DNA of 64,000 bases from Chryseobacterium lathyri (GTDB lineage: Bacteria; Bacteroidota; Bacteroidia; Flavobacteriales; Weeksellaceae). The stretch spans positions 930,001 through 994,000 of the forward strand of contig NZ_JAUSSF010000001.1 of the NCBI RefSeq assembly GCF_030812195.1, written 5' to 3'. Below the pieces are notes generated by a model, which made no database searches, was not told the DNA's origin, and saw only the letters and a list, made by a program, of their open reading frames with translations. This document shows positions 1 to 8,709 of the stretch, piece by piece. Position 1 is the first letter of the stretch. Each line of letters begins with the position of its first letter. The position numbers were made by a program, and so were the translations under genes.

Positions 1-1
1 T

Positions 2-799
2 GCAGGAAGCGCAGCCTGGGAAGGCACTAAAGATGCTGCAAGCTGGGTTGCTGAAAACCCCAGAACAATAGGAACCACTGTTGGGGAATTTATTCCTGAT
101 GCCGCTGCTGCTGCATTTAGTGGGGGATCTTCCTTAGCATTGACTGGTGCTAAAGTTGCCGGAAAAGAAGCACTTGAAGAAGCTGGTGAAAGAATAGTTC
201 GGGAAGGCGTAGAAGAAGCAGGTGAGCGGGCAGCAAGGGAGGGTGGAGAAGCTGTAGCTACCAGAACAGGTAGAGAACTTATAGAATCTTTAGGTGATGA
301 TGCAGCTGATATTGCCCGAGTAATTACAAGAACTACGGATGATATTCAAGATGATATTATAAAACAGGTTAAGGATGGAGATATAGAACTTAGTACTTCC
401 GCAAGAAAAGGTAATTTTGGTGAAATGACTGCAGATAGAGATATGATGGATAAAGGGTATGAACCTTTACATCAGAGGCTAACAGACATTGACGCCTCGA
501 CTCACCAAGGAATTGATGGAGTATTTAAAAATCCTGGACCACCACCATCATATGTTGTTGTAGATGCTAAATATGGTCAAGCCGGACTCAGTACACTAAC
601 AGACGGAACTAGACAGATGTCTGATAAATGGATACAGGACAGATTGGGTAATACTGTTTCTAGACAAGAGTTGCGTAATATAACACAATCAGGTTACGAG
701 AGAGTTGTTGGAAAAGTTGACGCAAATGGAAATATTGTTTATAGACGTGTTGATGCAAATGGATATATAATTAGAGGAAATGCAGGAAAATGGCCATAA
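2..799 (+). CDS. Polymorphic toxin C-terminus with PoNe-like PD-(D/E)XK nuclease tip (5' end outside window)
   Basis: The frame is open from the left edge, so the first bases are the middle of a longer gene; the TTG at 140 is not a real start. The visible 265 residues begin with an Ala/Gly-rich pre-toxin stretch and a Glu/Arg-rich helix, then a compact C-terminal domain. That domain has the PD-(D/E)XK layout: GEM (Glu, codon at 422), GIDGV (Asp, codon at 515) and VVVDAKYG (Asp-x-Lys, codons 563-571). The downstream gene is a DUF1911-type protein, the known immunity partner of PoNe DNases, so the tip most likely cuts DNA in rival cells. The delivery route (T6SS, Rhs/WapA-like or other) cannot be told from this fragment. 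Confidence 0.72.
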   Translation, partial: AGSAAWEGTKDAASWVAENPRTIGTTVGEFIPDAAAAAFSGGSSLALTGAKVAGKEALEEAGERIVREGVEEAGERAAREGGEAVATRTGRELIESLGDDAADIARVITRTTDDIQDDIIKQVKDGDIELSTSARKGNFGEMTADRDMMDKGYEPLHQRLTDIDASTHQGIDGVFKNPGPPPSYVVVDAKYGQAGLSTLTDGTRQMSDKWIQDRLGNTVSRQELRNITQSGYERVVGKVDANGNIVYRRVDANGYIIRGNAGKWP

Positions 800-822
800 A
801 CCAATAAAAAAATAAAAAAAAT

Positions 823-1527
823 ATGAGAACTAGATTTAAGAGCCCTGAGTATTTTGAAAACTATATCACATTAAATAATGAAGATATTGAATTTTATGAA
901 GACGGATTAAAATCTGGAGCTACTAAAGAGGATCGAATCCCCGCTGTAAGCAGACAGATTTTTACAACAAGTATTCATACCATCATTGCAAAATATTCTG
1001 CCGGAGCTCCTATTCAGGAAATGCAAAATGACTTCTTAAAAGTTATTGATAATTTAAAAACCGGGTGGCAGAGTGATACTCCTACTATTCAGTTTGATGA
1101 TTATATATTAATGCTTTGGATGCTTTCATTAGGTGTTTTATTGGACATTTCGGAAGATGATTACAAAAAAATAACAACCGTTCTGGATAATAGTAATCAC
1201 AAAGATTATATTTATGATATAATTATTTCGTCCAAAATATCCGACAGAAATATAGATTCAAATATATATTATCCTGACGAATTTGGTTTTTTAAAAGATC
1301 TTTATGACGAAAAAAATATTGCTGCATTAAAAGATTATTTAAATGATAGCTGGTACAAAAAAATGAAATCTACCTATTGGTACGATAATGATAAAAACAA
1401 AAACGATGTTTTCTTTGGATACTGGAGTTTTGAAAGCGGAGCTTTTGTGAAAATCTTAAGATTGGATGATTCATCTTTAAAAGAACAGCAATATTACCCT
1501 TACGATCTGGTTCATTGGAAATCATAA
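823..1527 (+). CDS. PoNi-like immunity protein (DUF1910/DUF1911)
   Basis: 234 residues, starting 23 bases after the toxin stop. The C-terminus carries the DUF1911 signature: a GYWSFESGA block followed by DDSSLK and YYPYDLVHW. The N-terminal half is helical and fits DUF1910. Proteins of this build neutralise PoNe nucleases by direct binding in the cytoplasm, which is also how I recognised the toxin. AT-rich like the rest of the cassette. Start at ATG 823 follows an A-rich leader, normal for this phylum. The family call is recognition from memory and was not tested by a search. Confidence 0.75.
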   Translation: MRTRFKSPEYFENYITLNNEDIEFYEDGLKSGATKEDRIPAVSRQIFTTSIHTIIAKYSAGAPIQEMQNDFLKVIDNLKTGWQSDTPTIQFDDYILMLWMLSLGVLLDISEDDYKKITTVLDNSNHKDYIYDIIISSKISDRNIDSNIYYPDEFGFLKDLYDEKNIAALKDYLNDSWYKKMKSTYWYDNDKNKNDVFFGYWSFESGAFVKILRLDDSSLKEQQYYPYDLVHWKS

Positions 1528-1530
1528 AAT

Positions 1531-2001
1531 ATGGAAAAATATGTAGAAATTATTAAACTCCTTGTTTCAAATGAGGACGATAGGAATTCTATTATTGATA
1601 GACTTATTGAAATTAAAAGTAACTCTTCATTATATGAAGATACTTTCTTCAGAATGCCGGATGATGGTCAAGATATAATCTGGTTGGCAATGGTAGATAT
1701 GCTTATTGAAAGCGGACATGCATTTGAGATCGATTGGAAAGAGGATTACAGCACAGCTAAAAACCAGACAGAAATACTGTTAGGAAACAAAAATGCAGCT
1801 GTAGAAATTGAAAAAGATGAAGATCTCTATAATTTGGAAGCCGAATCCTTTTTTCCCCTTCTTAATAAAAAGATAGAAAAATCTGGTTATCAGCTTTTAA
1901 ACTTAGATATTGACAGCGACAGTTATGTTAGCCTATTAGCCAATTATGAATGCATACATAGACTTTTATCTTTAGATAATCGAATAAAGGAATATAGATA
2001 A
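1531..2001 (+). CDS. Acidic DUF6630-like protein, possible second immunity protein
   Basis: 156 residues, starting 3 bases after the PoNi-like gene and so probably co-transcribed with it. It is acidic and has no signal peptide or membrane segment. The C-terminal part, FFPLLNKKIEKSGYQLLNLD followed by DSDSY, resembles DUF6630 proteins, which often sit in immunity gene arrays. Polymorphic toxin loci commonly carry extra immunity genes against toxin tips that have been replaced, and that is the likely role here. Function otherwise unknown. Confidence 0.5.
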   Translation: MEKYVEIIKLLVSNEDDRNSIIDRLIEIKSNSSLYEDTFFRMPDDGQDIIWLAMVDMLIESGHAFEIDWKEDYSTAKNQTEILLGNKNAAVEIEKDEDLYNLEAESFFPLLNKKIEKSGYQLLNLDIDSDSYVSLLANYECIHRLLSLDNRIKEYR

Positions 2002-2025
2002 GATTTTCAATAATATTCACATTAA

Positions 2026-2320
2026 AAGGTTTCAGATTGGGACCTTTTAATTTTGATATCCACAGCCAAGTATTCTGTAGACTTAAAACTTGAATGGCAG
2101 GTTCCTACCCCAGCAGGTGAATTGGCAGATTTATTTGATGATGCTAATATGGGATATTAAAGATTTATCAAAACAACCGCCTTGGGGTAGTAATATTGCT
2201 GAAAGAATAACGAGCTTAGCCAATTATTTTTATGATGGTGAAGATCTCTTCGCTGTATTCAAAAAAGCTATGGATGTAGCAAAGAAAGTTAATAAAGAAT
2301 TATCAGTTCAAAGTTTATAA
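2026..2320 (+). pseudogene. Frameshifted remnant of a cassette gene
   Basis: Two protein-like stretches meet in different frames. Frame 1 from 2026 reads through KVSDWDLLILISTAKY and LEWQVPTPAGELADLFDDAN to a stop at 2158. The neighbouring frame continues from about 2153 with DIKDLSKQPPWGSNIAERI to a stop at 2320. Frame 1 has no start codon and is preceded by stops. Displaced fragments like this are common 3' of polymorphic toxin genes. I do not recognise the parent family, and a short genuine ORF from TTG 2090 (76 codons) cannot be excluded. Confidence 0.4.
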
Positions 2321-2345
2321 ATAGCTATAAGTTTTTTATATAATC

Positions 2346-2367
2346 AATCGCTTTAAGGCGGTTTTTT
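2346..2367 (+). terminator. Rho-independent terminator closing the toxin-immunity cassette
   Basis: A 7-bp stem (AATCGCT / GGCGGTT, with two G-T pairs) and TTAA loop are followed by a T run. It lies between the cassette and the convergent YadA-like gene. Confidence 0.55.
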
Positions 2368-2452
2368 CATTTTAATACTAGTTAAAAATGTCAATTAAAC
2401 TGTATATGAGAATTAAATAGAACAACCTATACCTCTTTCCAGGGTTTTGATT

Positions 2453-3847
2453 CTAAAACTCATTGATCATTATATAGAAGTGCCCGGAATATAAGCTTTC
2501 AGGTCCTCCGGAGATGTTAGTAAGGTTAAGCGTAATACTGGAAACAGAGGTCATTCTTGGATTCGATATGGAGAAAGAACTATTTCCGGCAAAATCTCCT
2601 GCAGGAGAAACTACAATCACAGCTCTTGCAGATCCGGGCTGCATATTTGTTGGGACCGGAATTTCCATGGTGACAGATTTTCCGGGAGATAAATTGTTTA
2701 CGGAAACTGATGGCCAGACTTCAAAAGTAATTTGATTTTTCTGTACACTCCCCTTTTCACCCAATTTGTATGAACCATTTACATCCAATTTAGCGGAAGT
2801 ATTGGGAATTCCTGTACCTATTCCAACATTAGCATTGTTATTTCCGAGAACAATTGCATTAGCCTGGGAAGTCACGGCCCCATATCCTATTGCTGTAGAA
2901 AACTGCCCCAAAGCATTTGCCCCCGACCCTATTGCTGTAGAATTCTGGTGATTGGTCACTGCATTATACCCTACAGCCGTTTCACTGTTGGAACTTGTTT
3001 TTGCATTATATCCTACTGCAGTAGACTGAAATCCTGATGCTGTTGAGTTTTTTCCTAATGCTGTTGCATCATTTGTTGTTGTTTTAGCATTATATCCTGC
3101 AGCAATAGATTGAAAACCTGATGCTTCCGCATTATTTCCTATTGCTGTAGCTTCGTTCATTGTTACTTTGGCGTTGAAGCCTACTGCTGTTGACTGGTAC
3201 CCGGAAATTTTAGTATTGGCTCCCAAGGCCACCGATTCATTGGCCGTAACGGAAGTATTTGTTCCGATGGCAATTCCCTGATAAGCGCTGCTGGAATTCC
3301 CCAGGGCAATACCATTCTGGTCCGCATTGGCCGCCATTCCAAAACTTATTGAATTATTTACCCCCAATCTCCCAACTGTAGTAGAATTTACTTTAAAGAT
3401 AAGGTCGTCCGAAGTATTGGTTCCTAAAGAAAGATTGGTATTAGCCCCGCCTGAATTACCGCTGTTTGTTGCCGTGCTATTCCATGCTGAAAGTGATGAA
3501 GCACTTCCTCCATTCGTTCCATTTCCACTGGTTCCTGAACTGATGGAAAGCATATTCCATTTGGATTTGCTCCAGTAATAAAACCCCTGTTCCGTTAAAC
3601 TTCCTTTCCCATTATTCCAGACAATAAGACCTTCTGCCGGATTTTGAATGGTTACCTGATCTATATTTGATGCTAAAGACACACTTGGTAAAAGCACTCC
3701 TTTGTTTTTTGAACTGATATGTAACATAGCAGAAGAGTCAGGCTCATTTAAACCAATCCCCACCTGTGCGTTAATAAAATTAGTAGTAAGTAAAAAAAGA
3801 AGAAAGAGTTGAAGTTTGAATTTACCCTGCATCGCCTTATTGTTCAT
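2453..3847 (-). CDS. Secreted protein with YadA-type head repeats
   Basis: 464 residues. A signal peptide (hydrophobic LQLFLLFLLTTNF, cleavage after NAQ) is followed by the VGIG opening and a GLIVWN/WSKSKW region found in many Bacteroidota surface proteins. Residues about 185-340 are roughly 14-residue beta-roll repeats of the type A-x-A-x-G-x-x-A-x-A-x-G, as in the head of YadA adhesins. The last 100 residues form a separate beta-rich domain. There is no coiled-coil stalk and no YadA membrane anchor, so it is not a classical trimeric autotransporter; export by another route and a role in adhesion are inferred. Single gene, convergent with the toxin cassette. Confidence 0.7.
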   Translation of the reverse strand: MNNKAMQGKFKLQLFLLFLLTTNFINAQVGIGLNEPDSSAMLHISSKNKGVLLPSVSLASNIDQVTIQNPAEGLIVWNNGKGSLTEQGFYYWSKSKWNMLSISSGTSGNGTNGGSASSLSAWNSTATNSGNSGGANTNLSLGTNTSDDLIFKVNSTTVGRLGVNNSISFGMAANADQNGIALGNSSSAYQGIAIGTNTSVTANESVALGANTKISGYQSTAVGFNAKVTMNEATAIGNNAEASGFQSIAAGYNAKTTTNDATALGKNSTASGFQSTAVGYNAKTSSNSETAVGYNAVTNHQNSTAIGSGANALGQFSTAIGYGAVTSQANAIVLGNNNANVGIGTGIPNTSAKLDVNGSYKLGEKGSVQKNQITFEVWPSVSVNNLSPGKSVTMEIPVPTNMQPGSARAVIVVSPAGDFAGNSSFSISNPRMTSVSSITLNLTNISGGPESLYSGHFYIMINEF

Positions 3848-4098
3848 AGTTATTTTTTTGAGGCTGCAAATATACGAATTTATAATAAAATAGCTATATT
3901 TTTTATCAAATCAATAAATAAACACCTGGCAGTGATTAAATCAACACTTAATCACTTGTAGTTGAAACATTACCGGATAGTAAAGAAACTAAAAACATAG
4001 TATTTATGCGGTATAAGAGAGTCTTTATATTCTATTTTCGCTAATAATAAATTACATTATCTATAAAAAATATCACATAAAAATGAATAAAATAAAAT

Positions 4099-4659
4099 TT
4101 AAATCTGTCTAACGAAACAGTTTCCAATATGATCATTTACCATTCCGGTGGCCTGCATATGAGCGTAAACCACTGTAGATCCCATAAATTTAAAACCTCT
4201 TTTCTTAAGATCTTTGGATAAAGCATCAGAAATATCTGTTACAGCCGGAACATCAGCCAGAGTTTTAGGACAATTGTCCACTGGATTTCCTCCTACGAAA
4301 CCCCAGATATATTTTGAAAAGCTTCCAAACTCTTTCTGAATTTCCAGGAATCTCTGCGCATTGGATACTGTAGCGCTTATTTTAAGGCGGTTTCTTATAA
4401 TTCCCGCATCATTCATGAGCTCTTCAATTTTATCTTCCGTATAATCCGCAATTTTTTTATAATTAAAATCATCAAAAGCTTTTCTGAAATTTTCCCTTTT
4501 AGAAAGGATAGTATACCAGCTCAGCCCTGCCTGAAAGCTTTCAAGGATCAGAAATTCAAAAATAGTTTCATCATCATAAATAGGCCTTCCCCATTCTTCA
4601 TCATGATATTTTCGGTAAAGGTCGTCTTTATCACACCAGCCGCAGCGTATTTTCTCCAT
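4099..4659 (-). CDS. tag: DNA-3-methyladenine glycosylase I
   Basis: 186 residues, full length for Tag. It removes 3-methyladenine from alkylated DNA as the first step of base excision repair. The zinc ligands of the family are all present: Cys6 in RCGWC, His19, and His177 with Cys181 in the C-terminal HIGNC. The YHDEEWGRP and ESFQAGLSW blocks are diagnostic. Stands alone on the minus strand. Confidence 0.95.
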   Translation of the reverse strand: MEKIRCGWCDKDDLYRKYHDEEWGRPIYDDETIFEFLILESFQAGLSWYTILSKRENFRKAFDDFNYKKIADYTEDKIEELMNDAGIIRNRLKISATVSNAQRFLEIQKEFGSFSKYIWGFVGGNPVDNCPKTLADVPAVTDISDALSKDLKKRGFKFMGSTVVYAHMQATGMVNDHIGNCFVRQI

Positions 4660-4801
4660 AACAGTAATTTTTTATACCATACTAAAGGTAATACTGATTT
4701 GTGAAAGTATAACAAAAGATTAAGAAAAGTTTAACAGCAGTTCCGGATTTTAGGAATGGTTATTGTTTATTTACTGTTACACAACAATAAAATATTATAT
4801 T

Positions 4802-5101
4802 ATGAACAATTCAGAATACAACAAAGCCGAAAATGCAGTAAATAACACAGAAAACTCTTTAAAGAATGCAGCAGACAATGCTAAGTGGAAAATTGAGGAT
4901 CTGGCAGCCAGAGCAAAAGATTATATCAATGAAAAAAGAAACAATGATGAAGAGGCACAGCAGGAAGACTGGTTTGAAAAAGTAAAGAATAACGCCGCTG
5001 ATGCATGGGATGACATAAAAGATAAAGCCAATGAAGCCTGGGAAAAAACTAAAGATGCTGCAGAAGATGTAAAAGCAGAATGGAACAAGAAAACCAATTA
5101 A
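4802..5101 (+). CDS. Small charged helical protein, YtxH/LEA-like
   Basis: 99 residues from ATG 4802. The in-frame TTG at 4763 would add an unlikely hydrophobic lead and is rejected. The protein is almost entirely amphipathic helix rich in Lys, Glu, Asp and Ala, with short repeats such as KNAADNA, KNNAADAW and KDAAEDV. This composition is typical of stress-induced, LEA-like or YtxH-type proteins. No signal peptide or membrane segment. Flanked by a terminator, so probably transcribed alone. Confidence 0.6.
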   Translation: MNNSEYNKAENAVNNTENSLKNAADNAKWKIEDLAARAKDYINEKRNNDEEAQQEDWFEKVKNNAADAWDDIKDKANEAWEKTKDAAEDVKAEWNKKTN

Positions 5102-5130
5102 AATTTCCGTCATATAAATATTTTCAAGAA

Positions 5131-5165
5131 AATGGAGTCTTAAATCAATAAGGCTCCATTTTTAT
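5131..5165 (+). terminator. Terminator between the small helical gene and fabI
   Basis: AATGGAGTCTTA pairs with TAAGGCTCCATT (one G-T pair) across a 6-base loop and is followed by TTTT. Confidence 0.75.
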
Positions 5166-5189
5166 GATGTCAAAAACACAAATTATTGC

Positions 5190-5197
5190 TACATTTG
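5190..5197 (+). promoter_or_regulatory. fabI promoter, -7 box
   Basis: TACATTTG matches the Bacteroidota TAnnTTTG box and lies 24 bases before the fabI start. A clear TTG at -33 is not seen. Confidence 0.5.
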
Positions 5198-5221
5198 TAT
5201 TTAAATAAACATTAAAAAATT

Positions 5222-6031
5222 ATGTCATACGGTTTACTTAAAGGCAAAAAGGGAATTATTTTTGGAGCCCTTAATGAGCAATCAATCGCATGGAAAGTTG
5301 CAGAAAGATGTCATGAAGAAGGTGCTGAATTTATCTTATCAAATGCCCCTATTGCTTTGAGAATGGGAGAACTTAATGGTTTAGCAGAAAAAACAGGTTC
5401 TGAGGTAATCGCTGCAGATGCTACTTCTATTGAAGATCTTGAAAAACTTTTTGATGCTGCGACAGCAAAATTCGGGAAAATAGATTTTATCCTTCACTCT
5501 ATAGGCATGTCCGTAAATGTAAGAAAAGGAAAGCATTATACTGAAATGAATTATGACTGGTTGGAAAAAGGCTGGGATATTTCAGCGGTTTCTTTCCACA
5601 AGGTAATGCGTGTAGCCTGGGAAAAAGACTGCATGAACGAGTGGGGAAGCATTTTGGCACTTACCTATATTGCAGCTCAGAGAACTTTCCCTGACTACAA
5701 TGATATGTCTGATAATAAGGCTTATCTGGAAAGTATTGCAAGAACATTCGGAAATTACTGGGGCGAGAGAAAAGTACGTGTAAATACAGTTTCCCAATCT
5801 CCTACACCTACTACAGCAGGTAGCGGTGTGAAAGGTTTCGGCGGCTTCCTTGGATACGCTGAAGATATGTCTCCACTGGGGAATGCTACAGCGCTTGACT
5901 GTGCCAACTATTGTGTAACGTTATTCTCTGACCTTACTAAGAAAGTAACGATGCAGAATCTATTCCATGATGGTGGTTTCAGCAGCTCCGGAGTTACGCA
6001 GAAAGTGATCAGCAAATATGATGTTGAATAA
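5222..6031 (+). CDS. fabI: Enoyl-[acyl-carrier-protein] reductase (NADH)
   Basis: 269 residues, the usual FabI length. It reduces trans-2-enoyl-ACP in the last step of each cycle of fatty acid elongation. The Rossmann start is GIIFGALNEQSIAW. The catalytic set is Tyr149, Tyr159 and Lys166 with the FabI spacing (Y-x6-K in DYNDMSDNK). The C-terminal FHDGGFSSSG block is also typical. Monocistronic: own promoter upstream and a strong terminator 30 bases after the stop. It is the target of triclosan-type inhibitors in other bacteria. Confidence 0.96.
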   Translation: MSYGLLKGKKGIIFGALNEQSIAWKVAERCHEEGAEFILSNAPIALRMGELNGLAEKTGSEVIAADATSIEDLEKLFDAATAKFGKIDFILHSIGMSVNVRKGKHYTEMNYDWLEKGWDISAVSFHKVMRVAWEKDCMNEWGSILALTYIAAQRTFPDYNDMSDNKAYLESIARTFGNYWGERKVRVNTVSQSPTPTTAGSGVKGFGGFLGYAEDMSPLGNATALDCANYCVTLFSDLTKKVTMQNLFHDGGFSSSGVTQKVISKYDVE

Positions 6032-6060
6032 CAGCATTTAAAATATATTGCAAAAATAAA

Positions 6061-6090
6061 CCGGCGGCCTCTACGAGGCCGCCGGTTCTA
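6061..6090. terminator. Strong bidirectional terminator between fabI and the glucan locus
   Basis: A perfect 11-bp GC-rich stem (6061-6071 with 6075-6085) and TAC loop, with A- and T-rich flanks on both sides. It can serve both convergent units. Confidence 0.85.
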
Positions 6091-6109
6091 TAAAAATGTT
6101 AATATGAAG

Positions 6110-7549
6110 TTACAGGATAACAGTCTGTATAGAATGTGCCGGCGCAGATAATTTCGCGGCCATTCCTTCGATCCACAGATTTGTTTCAATATCATTCCCG
6201 GAATCATTCATGATCACAGTAACCAGCTGACCGTTCTCATTCATGAAAGTGGTAGATGTAAGAGCAGCTCTGTTTGAAGAACTTCCGATCCTCTGTGCAT
6301 TAGGCTTGATAAATTTTGAAACATGGCCTACATAATAATATTCATAGGTATAATGTACTTCTCCGGTTTTGGTATCAGCTATGATTGGGGCAAAACAAAA
6401 GTTCCCGACATGGTTCGGGCCTCCGGTTTCATCCAGCAACACATTCCAGTCTGTCCACAAAGCGGTTCCTTTATTGAAATCGTTAAGCATATTTCTTCCG
6501 TAAAGTTCACCCAGGCTCACATCATAAATTCCGGACATATTGAACTGCTCTTTACAGCCTTCGGTAAAAGCCAGGAACTTATCAGGGAAAGCTCTCTGCG
6601 TTTCAGCTAAATTATCGAAAAGCTGGGTTTTATTATTCCAGGTTTCATACCAGTGATACCCGATTCCGCTTGCATATTTCGAGGTTTCAGGATCGCTTAA
6701 AGTTGTTGTTGCTCTTTGGTAGATCAAATCCCGGTTGTGATCCCAGATCATTACCTTTTTGTCTTTGTAGCCGTTTTTCCAAAGCGTCGGGCCCAGATTG
6801 TTCTTAAGAAATTCACCTTCTTCTTCAGCTGAATAAATACAGGACTCCCAGGTCTGTGTTGCCATCGGCTCATTCTGTATAGTCAGCCCCCAGATGTTGA
6901 TCCCTCTTTTTTCGTATTCTTTAATGAATTTAATGTAATAATCTGCCCAGGTCTGATAAAATGCGTTTTCCAGACGGCCTCCTTTCAGCATGCTTTTATT
7001 GGATTTCATCCAGGCTGGCGGACTCCATGGGGAGAAGTAAAATGTAAAATCTTTTCCTATCGCTTTCTGGGCTTCTTTGATCATCGGGATCTTATACTTT
7101 TCGTCATGGGCAATATTGAAAGTCTTTAAAGCCGTATCATTATCTTCCACATACGTATAGGAATCGCTGGAAAAATCACAGGAGTTCATATTGGTACGAA
7201 CTACTGTGTAGCCTAATCCATTTTTCCCAAAATAAGCCTCTATAATCTCTTTCTGCTTATTCTTCGGCATTTTATAAAAGGTTTCTGCTGAAGCATCAGT
7301 GATGGCTCCACCTATTCCGATCAGCTTCTGATATTTAAAATCCGGATCTACAAATATACAGGCATCCGTTTCTTTAGGCTGTCCGAATTTCTCAAACTTA
7401 ACAATCCCTTTATCGGCCATTTTTTCATTGGTCTTGGAATTGGTAAGAATGACCTTCGCTGTTTTCCCTGCATTCTTTTTCCAATAGTTCTGTGCATTAG
7501 CATTCAGAAACGCTCCTACTGCCAAACAGCTTACAATTAGTTTTTTCAT
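6110..7549 (-). CDS. GH30 glycoside hydrolase (glucosylceramidase / endo-beta-1,6-glucanase type), first copy
   Basis: 479 residues from ATG 7549, which gives a clean signal peptide (MKKLIVSCLAVGAFLNANA). The ORF can be extended to 7591, overlapping the GH16 stop, but this puts 14 charged residues before the signal. GH30 catalytic residues are visible: acid/base Glu227 in TIQNEP and nucleophile Glu330 in FTEGC. A beta-sandwich tail follows. With GH16 and GH3 neighbours it most likely cuts beta-1,6 linkages of mixed beta-glucan, as GH30_3 enzymes do. It is the last gene of the locus and probably periplasmic or surface exposed. Confidence 0.85.
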   Translation of the reverse strand: MKKLIVSCLAVGAFLNANAQNYWKKNAGKTAKVILTNSKTNEKMADKGIVKFEKFGQPKETDACIFVDPDFKYQKLIGIGGAITDASAETFYKMPKNKQKEIIEAYFGKNGLGYTVVRTNMNSCDFSSDSYTYVEDNDTALKTFNIAHDEKYKIPMIKEAQKAIGKDFTFYFSPWSPPAWMKSNKSMLKGGRLENAFYQTWADYYIKFIKEYEKRGINIWGLTIQNEPMATQTWESCIYSAEEEGEFLKNNLGPTLWKNGYKDKKVMIWDHNRDLIYQRATTTLSDPETSKYASGIGYHWYETWNNKTQLFDNLAETQRAFPDKFLAFTEGCKEQFNMSGIYDVSLGELYGRNMLNDFNKGTALWTDWNVLLDETGGPNHVGNFCFAPIIADTKTGEVHYTYEYYYVGHVSKFIKPNAQRIGSSSNRAALTSTTFMNENGQLVTVIMNDSGNDIETNLWIEGMAAKLSAPAHSIQTVIL

Positions 7550-7590
7550 AATTTTTCTTTCTGTTATTGGACGCAACCGCCCTCTCTTCA

Positions 7591-8394
7591 TTATTTATTT
7601 TGATAAACCCTTACATAGTCTATATAATATTTCTGCGGAAATATGCTGTCATCTATTCCTTCTTTTCCACCCCAGAAACCGCCTACCGCCAGATTTAAAA
7701 TAATAAAATACGGCTTATCGAAAGGCCATGCTTCATAGGTTTTTTCTTTATTTTCATAGGTGAAAAACCTTTGTCCGTCAATGTAGACATCTATTGTCTC
7801 TGGTGTCCAGTCTGCTTTATACACATGAAATTTTTCACTTGCATCTTTTACAATCAAAGTATCCGTTTTCTGTGTCCCTTGAACATGATTGTATTTCTTA
7901 GTGTGAACTGAAGCATGAATAAATCCTTGATTAAAGCCTACATGTTCCATGATATCCAGCTCACCGTCATCAGGCCATTTCTTCATACCTTCACTCATCA
8001 TCCAGATCGCCGGCCAGGTTCCGCGGCCTTTGGGAAGTTTTGCCCTTACTTCTACTGTTCCGTACTGGAAAGAGAATTTCCCTTTGGTCAAAAGCCTTGC
8101 AGAAGTATATCTATTCTTGTCCCAATTTTCTTTTCTGGCTTCAATGACAAGATTTCCACCTTCCATTCTGGCGTTTTCAAGTCTTTTCTTTGTATAAAAT
8201 TGAGCTTCTTCATTTCCATATCCGTCTCCTCCTACATCGTAATTCCATTTTAATGAATCAGGAAGCCCGGTTCCGTTAAATTCATCACTCCAGATCAATT
8301 TTTTGGTAGAGCTTATTTTATTTGAGGTACAACCTACTGCAGAAAAAATCAGAATTCTTCCTATTAAAAAGTAAATACTGTTACTGATTTTCAT
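7591..8394 (-). CDS. GH16 endo-beta-1,3-glucanase (laminarinase), lipoprotein
   Basis: 267 residues. A lipoprotein signal (FSAVGC, Cys22) is followed by one GH16 domain. The catalytic motif GELDIME gives nucleophile Glu145, Asp147 and acid/base Glu150; the WPAIWMM and W-rich substrate cleft blocks fit laminarinases. It should hydrolyse internal beta-1,3-glucan bonds at the cell surface and feed oligosaccharides to the SusCD pair. Its stop overlaps by one base the most upstream possible start of the GH30 gene downstream. Confidence 0.9.
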   Translation of the reverse strand: MKISNSIYFLIGRILIFSAVGCTSNKISSTKKLIWSDEFNGTGLPDSLKWNYDVGGDGYGNEEAQFYTKKRLENARMEGGNLVIEARKENWDKNRYTSARLLTKGKFSFQYGTVEVRAKLPKGRGTWPAIWMMSEGMKKWPDDGELDIMEHVGFNQGFIHASVHTKKYNHVQGTQKTDTLIVKDASEKFHVYKADWTPETIDVYIDGQRFFTYENKEKTYEAWPFDKPYFIILNLAVGGFWGGKEGIDDSIFPQKYYIDYVRVYQNK

Positions 8395-8450
8395 TTTCTA
8401 ATTTCTATATTTAATATTTTGTAACACAAATTGATTCAGTCAAAGATTTT

Positions 8451-8702
8451 TCAATCATTTTCAAAAATGAAATCTGGATTTACTTTGAAAGTATATTCAT
8501 CTTGATTAAATTCTAAAAAACCAATTTTTGACAACTCTAATAATATGTTTCCCAGTGCCTTACTTTTCTCACTACTTGTCCAATAACAAGATTTAAACCT
8601 TGGAAAATCATCCTCAGGTATCATTCCCAACTGTAATGCTAATTGATGCATTGCAATATCAGCATCCGTCCATTCCTTCATTTCTTCTTTTAATGTTGTC
8701 AT
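8451..8702 (-). CDS. Small protein of unknown function inside the glucan locus
   Basis: 83 residues, 7 bases after the GH3 gene and 56 before GH16, in the same direction. Acidic, mostly helical at the N-terminus (KEWTDADIAMHQLALQLGM), no signal peptide or membrane segment, so cytoplasmic. I do not recognise a family. It is unusual between two exported hydrolases and could be a recent insertion. Confidence 0.55.
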   Translation of the reverse strand: MTTLKEEMKEWTDADIAMHQLALQLGMIPEDDFPRFKSCYWTSSEKSKALGNILLELSKIGFLEFNQDEYTFKVNPDFIFEND

Positions 8703-8709
8703 TGCTTAT

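Noticed and set aside
7550..7591. Earlier ATG of the first GH30 gene overlapping the GH16 stop
   Set aside because: The 14 added charged residues would precede a complete signal peptide; kept only as a possible coupling start.
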